Positions 1 through 7,900 of a DNA stretch of 12,688 nucleotides are shown here, in pieces; the first letter of the stretch is position 1; every line of letters starts with the position of its first letter. The stretch covers positions 1 to 12,688 of the forward strand of contig CAJUEL010000076.1 in assembly GCA_910585455.1 (NCBI GenBank), read 5' to 3'. The position numbers were made by a program, and so were the translations under genes. Origin of the DNA: an uncultured Eisenbergiella sp. (GTDB taxonomy: Bacteria > Bacillota > Clostridia > Lachnospirales > Lachnospiraceae). The notes beneath the pieces are model-generated. The model had not been told where the DNA came from and did no database searches. It was given only the letters and a program-made list of their open reading frames with translations.

Positions 1-97
1 GTTCCTTCTATAACTGCGCCCTTTTTTCGACCGCTAGATATTATTTTTCAATCTACATCCACCTCCATTTTTACGGCGTCTTCTTTCTCATATTTTT

Positions 98-141
98 CGT
101 AACAGTGACAGTTCAGACCTGCCTGGATTGTCACTGTTACG
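98..141. repeat. Dispersed hairpin repeat, copy 1
   Basis: CGTAACAGTGACA (98-110) is the exact reverse complement of TGTCACTGTTACG (129-141). This gives a 13-bp stem with an 18-nt loop containing CAGACCTG. The outer arms and the loop word match the hairpins at 8372-8405 and 12527-12660, so this is one member of a dispersed family. There is no U-tract on either strand, so it is not a standard terminator. It lies within the leader of the left-edge gene and could fold in that RNA. Confidence 0.8.
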
Positions 142-166
142 AAGCTTCTATGTAGCCTCGCCAGAT

Positions 167-188
167 GTTGTGGCAAGGTTGTGACAAC
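167..188. promoter_or_regulatory. Tandem 11-bp repeats overlapping a start site (candidate operator)
   Basis: GTTGTGGCAAG (167-177) is followed directly by GTTGTGACAAC (178-188). The second copy lies within the near-palindrome GGTTGTGACAACC (177-189). The pair starts about four bases after the expected transcription start of the leftward promoter, where a repressor could block initiation or clearance. The 11-bp period matches the repeats at 2560-2580, although the core word differs (GTTGTG versus GTTGTTCC). Operator function is inferred. Confidence 0.45.
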
Positions 189-198
189 CCTTTGCATT

Positions 199-227
199 AT
201 CATATACCATAGAAGCCGTCTTGTCAA
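199..227 (-). promoter_or_regulatory. Strong sigma-A-type promoter facing the left edge
   Basis: On the minus strand, TTGACA (complement of 222-227) and TATGAT (complement of 199-204) are separated by exactly 17 bases. This is close to the vegetative consensus. Transcription would begin near 192 and run off the left edge. The word GGAACAAC (complement of 231-238) sits three bases upstream of the -35 box, as it does, within one base, at the GTPase promoter. Confidence 0.75.
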
Positions 228-230
228 CAG

Positions 231-238
231 GTTGTTCC
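231..238 (-). promoter_or_regulatory. GGAACAAC motif upstream of the left promoter
   Basis: The plus strand reads GTTGTTCC, so the minus strand reads GGAACAAC, followed by CTGTTGACA, which contains the -35 box. The same word occurs three times at the GTPase promoter. Its position next to the -35 box suggests a binding site for a shared regulator. This is inference from repetition and placement. Confidence 0.45.
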
Positions 239-256
239 ATTTTTTTTGCCACAACT

Positions 257-300
257 AAAAACGATAGCTGTAAAACGATATATATGTTCTACAGCTATCG
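257..300 (-). terminator. Rho-independent terminator of the GTPase gene
   Basis: On the minus strand, CGATAGCTGT (from 291-300) pairs with ACAGCTATCG (from 262-271). This gives a perfect 10-bp stem with a 19-nt loop, followed directly by five U residues (257-261). It begins about 25 bases after the stop codon of the GTPase gene and ends before the next promoter, which makes that gene a single transcription unit. The loop is longer than usual for a terminator. Confidence 0.72.
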
Positions 301-325
301 GATTCATATGATGCGAATCTGTAAG

Positions 326-2539
326 CTAAAACTGAAATCTCTCCAATGTACATCGATATTGCTTTAGAGTGCCTTCTACAATATCGATAATTTTTGAAAT
401 ATACGCTTTCTGTGCATCCGTCATATTATAATAAAACAAATCAATTTGAGGCGCCGCAAATTCTAAAATTTCATTCACCTTGGCTGCCCGCTTTACAGTC
501 GATCCTTTACCTGTATAATCATACGCATCTTTCCATCTCTGAAGCTGATCTGGTTCCTCCCACATTTCGCTTTTGACAAAGTCCTGCAATTTCCCGTTAA
601 TGGTACTTTTTATCTCATTAATCAGAATAATTTTTTTGTCCTCCTGTGCGATATTCGGTTCGGCATTCATCGGACGGTTCAAATAGATGTTAAGCCGCGT
701 TCTGATAGATGCGTCAAAATCGGCTAATGGCATTAATTCCAACTGATAATTGTCCTCGCCAAAATACCCCAATCTCCTGGTTAGCGCCCGCACTTTGCTC
801 CAATGCACGGTTTCTTCCTTTTTTGCCGGATAGCCTGTTTTGTTTTCCCACGCTATCCTGTAATGCCTGATGCCTTCCCTTACATGTGCAATCAAAGTCA
901 TCATATCATAGGACAGGGAAATCATATCCACAGGAATGCTCCTTTGGAGCCTGTCCTTCCATAGAGCAATCAAATCATTACCGTATTTTTGGGAAGCCTT
1001 TGTGATTCTGTGCGAATGCAATCCGGAAAAATAAAAGCAAGCCCCCATCATCTGTGCAGCCTCGGTTTCAGATAAAACATCCTGATTCTGGCGTTTCATA
1101 TCGCTGATATAAGCTTCCAGCGCTACCCATATATGATGTCGTTTATCAGAAAAATTTCCGAAGTTATCTCCCATCATTAAGTCCATATGCGTAAAAGCAA
1201 AGCACACCTTTTCAGAGTAACCATATTCTATTGCAGTCCGTATAGCCATTTTGACATTTTCCAAAATGGGCTGCTGGGCATCGTCCACTATCACGATACC
1301 GTCCGATTTTCTAAAATATTCCATGACATTTGTTGGCACGGAAGAGATTGTGGCTTTATGTCCTAATCCCGGTCCATCAAACAATACCAGCCTTGGAGTC
1401 TCTTCACAAAATTCCGGCTTAAACCTCCCTTTTACGCGCATTGTTTTAACAATGGGTGACAACAGGCTCCCCCATGCCCTCCGGCTGTTACTTGTAAATC
1501 TTTTTATTGTTCGGATAAATTCCTCCCGATTTTTCGTTTTGAAATACCATGCATTTGTCCACTTGCCTTTTGCGTTTAATTTTTCTCCGCCCTCCAGCAA
1601 TCGAAACCTTGCCATGATATCTTCCACAATCTCATTTCTTAAGCTTAAAATATCATTCTCCTCAGCAGAATTAAAGGCTTCATCTCCAATATCAATATTA
1701 TTTTTATACTTGTCCTGCGCAATTTGAATCAGGCGATCGATATAATTGTTTACGCTTGCCAGCAGGCCCTCTGTATTCTGCCGGATATTCATGGGAGCCT
1801 TTTCAACGTCTTCCTCCTCAGATTCTTCATCCAGTTGATCCTTTTTTGTATTTTCCAAACTCAAATCGCCAATGATATAGGACATTCTGAAAATCAAATC
1901 CCGGTTGGAAAACAGGCGATTAGATATGTCGTTACGTTTTTTTTCCAGATCCTTACATTTTTCCGAAATACAAAATTCCAATGCAGCCTCTATACATTCA
2001 AGCACATGCATTTCCACCAGGTATCTTGACATAAATGTAACAACAATTTCGTAGACCGCATCTTCTGACATGATCAATTCAAGATTACATGTCGTTGTTC
2101 TTCCTGTCGATGTGGCCGGAAATTTTTCCATGCCCGTTCCAGCCATGAAGCGCAGCAAAGAGGTTTTTCCCACGCCGCTTGGTCCGACAAGGGTCTGCCT
2201 GGTATATCCGTCTTCCTTTGATGGAAGGTATATCCGATTCAGCAAATCTTCATCTATCGGATTTGCACCTTCAAGAGGATCATAATAAGCATCTACAACA
2301 ACTTCGCTAAAATGTCCGTAAGCTTCCGCCCTCTTGCTTGAATCTGCCCAATAGCTGTCGCCAAGGATCCTTTCTAATTCTTCAGCCAGCCTTTGCGCCT
2401 CTGTTGCATCTGTAGTGCCTAAACCCCGATGCACCTTTAACCCATATTTCCCATCCTTATCCTTAACCACTGAATGTCGAAAATTGACAGTGTACCCTTT
2501 TTTCCCCTTCTGTATATTACACGAAACTTTCGGACTCAT
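326..2539 (-). CDS. Large GTPase-like P-loop protein with an integrase-arm-like N-terminus
   Basis: The 737-residue product is not a family I can name. Visible motifs are typical of GTPases: P-loop GPSGVGKT (119-126), a Thr-rich switch-I-like TSTGRTTT (143-150), DGPG as G3 (388-391) and THMD in the G4 position (450-453), where the usual lysine is histidine. About 240 charged residues separate G2 from G3, including an acidic run near 237-247, far more than in small GTPases and reminiscent of dynamin-like or other large GTPases. Residues 10-62 (GYTVNFRH, HRGLGTTDATEAQRLAEEL) resemble the arm-type DNA-binding domain of tyrosine integrases, but no recombinase catalytic domain follows. No membrane helix is obvious. 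I chose the ATG at 2539 because AGAGAGGAG lies eight bases upstream. A longer frame reaching 2602 would start inside the promoter. The gene has its own promoter and terminator and is richer in A+T than its neighbours, suggesting an acquired gene. A defence or stress role is possible but unproven. Confidence 0.8.
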   Translation of the reverse strand: MSPKVSCNIQKGKKGYTVNFRHSVVKDKDGKYGLKVHRGLGTTDATEAQRLAEELERILGDSYWADSSKRAEAYGHFSEVVVDAYYDPLEGANPIDEDLLNRIYLPSKEDGYTRQTLVGPSGVGKTSLLRFMAGTGMEKFPATSTGRTTTCNLELIMSEDAVYEIVVTFMSRYLVEMHVLECIEAALEFCISEKCKDLEKKRNDISNRLFSNRDLIFRMSYIIGDLSLENTKKDQLDEESEEEDVEKAPMNIRQNTEGLLASVNNYIDRLIQIAQDKYKNNIDIGDEAFNSAEENDILSLRNEIVEDIMARFRLLEGGEKLNAKGKWTNAWYFKTKNREEFIRTIKRFTSNSRRAWGSLLSPIVKTMRVKGRFKPEFCEETPRLVLFDGPGLGHKATISSVPTNVMEYFRKSDGIVIVDDAQQPILENVKMAIRTAIEYGYSEKVCFAFTHMDLMMGDNFGNFSDKRHHIWVALEAYISDMKRQNQDVLSETEAAQMMGACFYFSGLHSHRITKASQKYGNDLIALWKDRLQRSIPVDMISLSYDMMTLIAHVREGIRHYRIAWENKTGYPAKKEETVHWSKVRALTRRLGYFGEDNYQLELMPLADFDASIRTRLNIYLNRPMNAEPNIAQEDKKIILINEIKSTINGKLQDFVKSEMWEEPDQLQRWKDAYDYTGKGSTVKRAAKVNEILEFAAPQIDLFYYNMTDAQKAYISKIIDIVEGTLKQYRCTLERFQF

Positions 2540-2547
2540 ATAACTGG

Positions 2548-2556
2548 CTCCTCTCT
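2548..2556 (-). promoter_or_regulatory. Ribosome binding site fixing the GTPase start
   Basis: The minus strand reads AGAGAGGAG, then eight bases, then the ATG at 2539. The two upstream in-frame ATGs (2569 and 2602) have no such site. The outermost overlaps the promoter spacer, so transcripts would not contain it. Confidence 0.75.
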
Positions 2557-2559
2557 TGG

Positions 2560-2580
2560 GTTGTTCCATAGTTGTTCCAT
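2560..2580. promoter_or_regulatory. Tandem GTTGTTCCAT repeats at the GTPase start site (candidate operator)
   Basis: GTTGTTCCAT occurs at 2560-2569 and again at 2571-2580, an exact direct repeat with an 11-bp period, about one helical turn. It covers roughly +1 to +21 of the predicted GTPase transcript, a classical repressor position. A third GTTGTTCC lies at 2618-2625, on the other side of the promoter. Binding is inferred; the protein involved is unknown. Confidence 0.55.
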
Positions 2581-2586
2581 GCGGAC

Positions 2587-2615
2587 AATATATCATTTCC
2601 ATTTTCTTGTGTCAA
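2587..2615 (-). promoter_or_regulatory. Sigma-A-type promoter of the GTPase gene
   Basis: On the minus strand, TTGACA (complement of 2610-2615) and TATATT (complement of 2587-2592) are separated by exactly 17 bases. Transcription should start near 2580, about 40 bases upstream of the ATG at 2539. The promoter is flanked by GGAACAAC copies at 2618-2625 and 2560-2580. Confidence 0.8.
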
Positions 2616-2617
2616 CA

Positions 2618-2625
2618 GTTGTTCC
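2618..2625 (-). promoter_or_regulatory. GGAACAAC motif upstream of the GTPase promoter
   Basis: The minus strand reads GGAACAAC followed by TGTTGACA. The word abuts the -35 box with a two-base gap, compared with three bases at the left promoter. Together with the tandem copies at 2560-2580 it brackets the promoter, an arrangement compatible with cooperative repression. Confidence 0.5.
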
Positions 2626-2665
2626 CTCATTTTCTTATGAACCCCAATTATTTATATATTTTTAA

Positions 2666-2694
2666 TTGACACATGCGCGGAATGTGGGTAAGAT
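2666..2694 (+). promoter_or_regulatory. Promoter of the efflux operon
   Basis: TTGACA (2666-2671) and TAAGAT (2689-2694) are separated by exactly 17 bases, with an A/T-rich run just upstream that could act as an UP element. Transcription would begin near 2701, about 40 bases upstream of the adaptor start. The spacer holds the inverted repeat CACAT-N7-ATGTG (2670-2686), which could bind a regulator. The promoter is divergent from the GTPase promoter. Confidence 0.7.
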
Positions 2695-2740
2695 AGGACT
2701 GGAATAATTAGCGATGCTAAATATCGGAGGCGGACAGAAT

Positions 2741-4948
2741 ATGAATCGACAGAACCGGTTTCAGAAAATATCGTTAGCTTTGGCGGTTTCCCTGGTTTTT
2801 TCCGGCTGTGGGGCGGCAGCGGAGGAGACCGTACAAGAGCAGTCCTCCGCGATTGCGGTAAAGGCGGTTGCGGCGGAAGTGGGAACGCTGGCTGTGAGCA
2901 ACCAGTTCATCGGAACGGTATCCCCGCAGCAGCAGGTGAGCATTATGCCGCTGGTATCCGGCGAGGTGGATGCGGTCTATGCAGAGGTCGGCGACGAGGT
3001 GCAGGCGGGAGATGTGCTGTTCCATATCAAGGATGACGCGGCACGGCTGCAGAAGGAGAGCGCGGAGGTTTCCAGACAGAGCGCGGAGCTTTCGGCGCAG
3101 ATGCAGCTCGGCTCCGGGCAGGTGATGAACAATATTTCCATGGAAAGCAACATCCGGTCGCTGGAATATCAGCTGGAAATGGCGCAGGATCAGTATCAGT
3201 CCGCTGTGGATGGCATTGTGGACGCCACTGAGGCGAAGAGCCAGATGGGGGATGCCATCGATGAGATGAACCATTCCGTGAATGAGCTGCAGAGGAGCCA
3301 GAAGCGGATGGAGGAGGTGATTTCGCGGGCGGAGAAATATGTGGAGCCGGCAAATCCTTTGAACCTTCTGAGTGGAGAATATAAATATAAAGTGGAATAT
3401 AATTATAGGAACACACCGGATCATTATCAATGGGGACAGAATGGATCGGCAGCTCCTGGTACGACAAATGGCAGCGGCATTCTGAATCTGCCCAACGCAG
3501 GGGACGATTCTCAGATAAGACCGACAAATCCATCCTCACCGGATCAGGCTGAAACGGAAGCACCTTCCGATCCGACGGAATCCAGTGAACAGGAATCGGA
3601 AGAGGAGAATGTACCTGACACAAATCCGGACGAGGAAGGGAATGGGACCGGGACTGCTCAAACCCCAGATAACACAGAGGATGATACACAGAGTGGAAAT
3701 AGTGAAGATGAAAAAACGCAGGACACAAATACAAATGAAACGAATGCGGGTACGGGTGCACAGGACAGTGATGCAGAGGGGGATGGCACACAGGATAAAA
3801 ATGTAATGGACGAAACGGCGTCTGCCATAGAAGAAGAGATGGCAGGGGTGGAGAATAGTACCCTCTACGCTTATTTCAGTGTGGAATTGATCAAGGAAGA
3901 TATTCCCCTGTATTTGGCGGATAATGATGGGACTATACCGAAGCTGGAGGATACAACCTTAGAAAAAGCCTGGGAAGCGTACTACCGCCAGCAGGAAATA
4001 GACGCCGCCGCTCATGACGCAAAGGAGATGGGCTACAGCGCCGATGACATCGGCAGCGGCAAGGCGCGCACGGAGCTGATGGAAAAATCTGTAAAGATTG
4101 CCGCCATGCAGTATCAGATATCCCAGCTGGAAAGCAACCAGGCGAGCATGGAGGGCAGCATCAAATCTGCGGAATCCGCCCGGGACACGACGGAGAAATC
4201 CATCGATTTTTATGAGGACAATCTGGAAAGCGCGCAGGTTACATATGGCATTTCCAACGGGCAGGCCTATCAGGATACGGCGGGCATGCTGGCGTCCCAG
4301 ATACAGGCGGCGGACGTGGGCGTCAGAAGCGCGCAGCTCCAGCTGGAATACTATTCGCCCACCACGCCGATTTCAGGAACCGTGGTTTCCAAAACCGTGG
4401 AACAATTCGGGCTTGTGCAGCCGGGCTATGCCGCCTATGTGATTTCCAATCAGGACGCGATGAACGTGACCTTCACTGTGAGCGGGCAGGTGCGGGATAA
4501 TCTGCAGATCGGCATGCCGGTCACGCTGGAAAAGAACGGCAGCACCTATAGCGGAACAATCACGGAAATCGGGGAAGCGGTGGAGCAGCAGTCCGGCGGA
4601 CTTTTTGTGGTAAAGGCGATCACGGAGGCGGATGGCGGGAAGCTGGCGGGCGGCACCTCCGTCAAGCTGACGCTGGATACCTTCCGTTCCGAAAACACGA
4701 TCCTGATTCCTTACGACGCGATTCATTTTGAAAGCGAGCAGGCTTATGTATTTGAAATTGTGGATGAGAAAGCGGTGAAAAAATCCGTGACGGTCGGGCT
4801 GATGAGCGAGGATATGGTTGAGGTGACGGAAGGGCTTTCGGCGGGCAGCCGGGTGGTGGCGACCTGGTCCTCCCAGCTGGAGGACGGCGCTGCGGTGCGG
4901 ATCATCGGTGAAAGCAAAACGGAAGATGACGGGGAGGCGGGAGAATGA
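2741..4948 (+). CDS. RND efflux membrane-fusion (HlyD/AcrA-type) lipoprotein adaptor
   Basis: The product links the RND permease encoded next to it to the exterior of the cell. In a Gram-positive cell it would be anchored to the outer face of the membrane. The 735-residue protein starts with a lipoprotein signal: a basic N-terminus, a hydrophobic stretch (10-20) and FSGC with Cys23 as the lipid site. The -3 Phe makes the lipobox slightly unusual. Lipoyl-like half-motifs lie at about 62-98 (SGEVDAVYAEVGDEVQAGD) and 538-570 (TTPISGTVVS, GLVQPGY). Coiled-coil segments lie at about 100-200 and 440-535, with beta-barrel and membrane-proximal domains at 570-720. Residues 233-365 are a D/E/T/N/S-rich insertion, making the protein far longer than the usual 350-450 residues. 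I chose the ATG at 2741 because GGAGG lies ten bases upstream and it gives a clean signal peptide. The stop overlaps the next start (ATGA). Confidence 0.9.
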   Translation: MNRQNRFQKISLALAVSLVFSGCGAAAEETVQEQSSAIAVKAVAAEVGTLAVSNQFIGTVSPQQQVSIMPLVSGEVDAVYAEVGDEVQAGDVLFHIKDDAARLQKESAEVSRQSAELSAQMQLGSGQVMNNISMESNIRSLEYQLEMAQDQYQSAVDGIVDATEAKSQMGDAIDEMNHSVNELQRSQKRMEEVISRAEKYVEPANPLNLLSGEYKYKVEYNYRNTPDHYQWGQNGSAAPGTTNGSGILNLPNAGDDSQIRPTNPSSPDQAETEAPSDPTESSEQESEEENVPDTNPDEEGNGTGTAQTPDNTEDDTQSGNSEDEKTQDTNTNETNAGTGAQDSDAEGDGTQDKNVMDETASAIEEEMAGVENSTLYAYFSVELIKEDIPLYLADNDGTIPKLEDTTLEKAWEAYYRQQEIDAAAHDAKEMGYSADDIGSGKARTELMEKSVKIAAMQYQISQLESNQASMEGSIKSAESARDTTEKSIDFYEDNLESAQVTYGISNGQAYQDTAGMLASQIQAADVGVRSAQLQLEYYSPTTPISGTVVSKTVEQFGLVQPGYAAYVISNQDAMNVTFTVSGQVRDNLQIGMPVTLEKNGSTYSGTITEIGEAVEQQSGGLFVVKAITEADGGKLAGGTSVKLTLDTFRSENTILIPYDAIHFESEQAYVFEIVDEKAVKKSVTVGLMSEDMVEVTEGLSAGSRVVATWSSQLEDGAAVRIIGESKTEDDGEAGE

Positions 4949-7900
4949 ATCTGACCAGACTCGCGTTAAAAAGACCGGTTTCCGTCGTGCTGATCATTCT
5001 GGCTCTGGCGGTTTTCGGGCTGAAATCCATACCGGATTTTAAGATGCAGCTCACGCCGGATATGGATATGCCGATGCTGATCGTCATGACCACCTATCCG
5101 GGAGCGGACCCGGAGAGCGTGGAGGAGCTGGTGACGAGCGTGGTGGAGGATGCGGGCGCAGTGTTAGGCGGCATCGAAACTGTGACCTCCCAGTCCTCTG
5201 AAAATGTGTCCATGGTGCTGTTTTCCTATGAATACGGTGTGGACATTGACAAATGCTATTCGGATCTGCGGACGGCGCTGGATACGGCGAGCCTTTTGAT
5301 GCCGGAGGATGCGGGCACGCCGGTGGTCATTGAGCTGAACATGAATCAGACAGCGGACATGACGCTTTCCGCCATGACGGAAGAAAGTATGGACCTGCGC
5401 AAAAAGATCGAGGATGAGCTGGCGCCGGAGCTGGAATCCATCGCGGATGTGGCGCAGGTATCGGTCTCCGGCGGCGCGGAGGATTATATCCGGGTTTTGC
5501 TGCGGGAGGACGCCATGAAGCAGTACGGGCTGACCATGAGCAATGTGGCAACCTATCTGGCGGCGGTGGACTTCGTCATCCCGGCAGGCAGCATCAAACA
5601 GGGCAGCCAGGACGTATCCGTGAGCGCGGCGATGGAATATAACAATGTCCAAAGGCTCATGCAGGTGCCGATCATCACGGCGACGGGCGGCGTTGTCACA
5701 CTTTCCGATATCGCCGATGTTTCCCAGGAAAAGGAGACGGGCGATACGATCAGCAAAAGCAATGGCCGGGATAATGTCAGCATCAGCATCCAGAAAAAGC
5801 AGAGCGCCAGCGTTGTACAGGTGACGGATAAGGTGCAGGCCGTCATGGATGATTTTACGGAAAAAAATAAGGGCGTCAATCTGGTGATGCAGTACAACAG
5901 CGCGGACAGCATCACAGCCTCTCTGTGGTCCGTGGCGCAGACGCTGATCGCCGGCGTCATCATATCCATGGCGGTGCTGTTTTTGTTTTTCGGGGATGTA
6001 AAGGCGAGCCTGATCGTGGGAAGCTCCATGCCGATTTCCCTGTTGGCGACGATCATATTGATGCATGCCGCGGGATATTCCATGAATATCGTAACCCTGG
6101 GTTCGCTGGTCATCGCCATCGGCATGATTGTGGACAATTCCATCGTCGTGATTGAGAGCTGTTTTAGGGCGCAGGATGAGGAAGAGAACATCATCGAAGC
6201 CGCGTTTCGCGGGACGAAGGTGGTCACCATGTCCATCATCGCCTCCACGATCACCACGGTTGTCGTATATCTGCCGATGGCGCTGGTGGAGGATCTGGTG
6301 GGGCAGATCTTCGGACAGCTGTGCTTTACGATCGTGTTCGCCATGACGGCTTCCCTGATTTCGGCACTGACGCTGGTCCCTCTTTTTTACAGCATGTTCA
6401 AGCCACAGGAAAAAAAGGAATCCCGGCTCAATCATCTGTTGGAGCGGATCACCGCCGTCTATCAGAAGGGGCTTGGGAAAATCCTGCATCATAAGCTGGC
6501 GGTCATCGGCGTGACCCTGCTTTTGGTGGCGGTATCTGGCTGGATGCTCACCGGCATCAACATGGAGCTGATGCCCGCCGCGGATGAAGGAATTGTGGAT
6601 GTGGAGGCCGCCTTCCGGCCAGGCACGACGCTGGAAGCAAAGGAAAATGCCATGAAGCTGGTGGAGGAGCTGGCGGTCGCGGAAGCGGATGTGGTTTCCT
6701 ACAGCCTGACGATCAACAATGATTCCTCGGCGAGCCTGCGCGCTTATTTAAAAGCCGAACGGGAGCTTTCCACGGCGGATGTGGTGGAAAAGTGGAACCG
6801 GGAAACGAAGGACTATACCGACATGGAGCTGACCATTTCCTCCGGCGGCAGCAGCATGAGCGGCAGCATGATGAACACCGCCACCACGGAAATCGATTTG
6901 CAGGGACCCGATATGGAAGCCTTAAAGGAGGCGGCGCGGGACGTCAAGGCGGAGATGGAGCAGGTAAACGGCGTGATCAAGGTGGTTTCCTCCGCTGCGG
7001 ACACGAGCACGGCGGCGAAGATCAAAATCGATCCGCTGATGTCCATGCACTATGGCATGATGCCCGTGCAGGTGGCGCAGGAGCTGAACCATATGCTCAG
7101 CGGGATGACGGCGCTGACCATCACCAATCAGGGTTCGGAATATGATGTGAAGCTGGAGTATCCGGACTATTTGTATGACGATGTCAACAGCCTGATGGAT
7201 GCCGTGCTGATCAACAGCAGAGGAATCCAGGTGCCTCTGCGGGAGATCGCCGAGGTGGTTTATACCGACGCGCTCCAGACAATTTCCAAGGTGGACGGAC
7301 GCTATCAGGTGAGCCTGACGGCGACGACGACACAGGAGGCCCGCTACAGCGCCAAAAGCGATATTGTAAGCCGGGTGGAGAAAATGGTGCTTCCCCTCGG
7401 GGTGGAACAGACCGAGGATATGATGACCTCCATCATGAACGAGGAGTTTGGCGTGCTCTACGAATCCATTCTGGTCGCGATTTTCCTGGTATTCCTGGTG
7501 ATGGCGATGCAGTTTGAATCCCCCCGGTTTTCGTTGATGGTCATGATGTGCATTCCCTTTTCCCTGATCGGCTCGATTTTCCTGTTGTTTATCACGGGGA
7601 GCACGCTGAGCATGGTTTCTTTGATGGGATTTTTGATGCTGGTCGGCATCGTGGTGAATAACGGAATTCTATATGTGGATACGGTGAATCAGCTGCGGGA
7701 GGAAATGCCGCTTGAGGATGCGCTGGTGGAGTCCGGCAGCCTGCGTCTGCGCCCGATTCTGATGACCACGCTGACCACCATCCTCTCCATGCTGCCGCTG
7801 GCGATGGGAATCGGAAACAACGCGCAGATGATGCAGGGCATGGCGCTTGTCATCGTGGGCGGACTGATCGCCTCCACGCTGCTCACCCTGCTTTTGATGC

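Larger units (their letters stand above)
1..192 (-). other. Non-coding leader of a gene beyond the left edge
   Basis: I see no convincing gene here. The region lies downstream of a strong minus-strand promoter (-10 box at 199-204), so it is probably the roughly 190-nt 5' leader of a leftward gene starting just outside the window. At the very edge, the minus strand reads AGAAGGAAC, which could be that gene's ribosome site. A 68-codon frame on this strand runs through the promoter and a hairpin and has no family resemblance, so it is not called. The leader contains 11-bp repeats (167-188) and a hairpin repeat (98-141). Confidence 0.5.

Noticed and set aside
48..254. 68-codon minus-strand frame at the left edge
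   Set aside because: It runs through a near-consensus promoter and a hairpin repeat, has no family resemblance, and lacks a convincing ribosome site.
2540..2602. Longer N-terminus for the GTPase (in-frame ATGs at 2569 and 2602)
   Set aside because: The added codons overlap the -10 box, the spacer and the operator repeats. The ATG at 2539 has a clear ribosome site.
2714..2740. Upstream ATG (2714) for the adaptor
   Set aside because: It has no ribosome site and adds residues before the lipoprotein signal. The ATG at 2741 follows GGAGG.
5164..6492. Long minus-strand frame (442 codons) inside the RND permease gene
   Set aside because: It is a shadow of the GC-rich permease coding sequence. Its His/Arg/Asp-rich composition matches no family.
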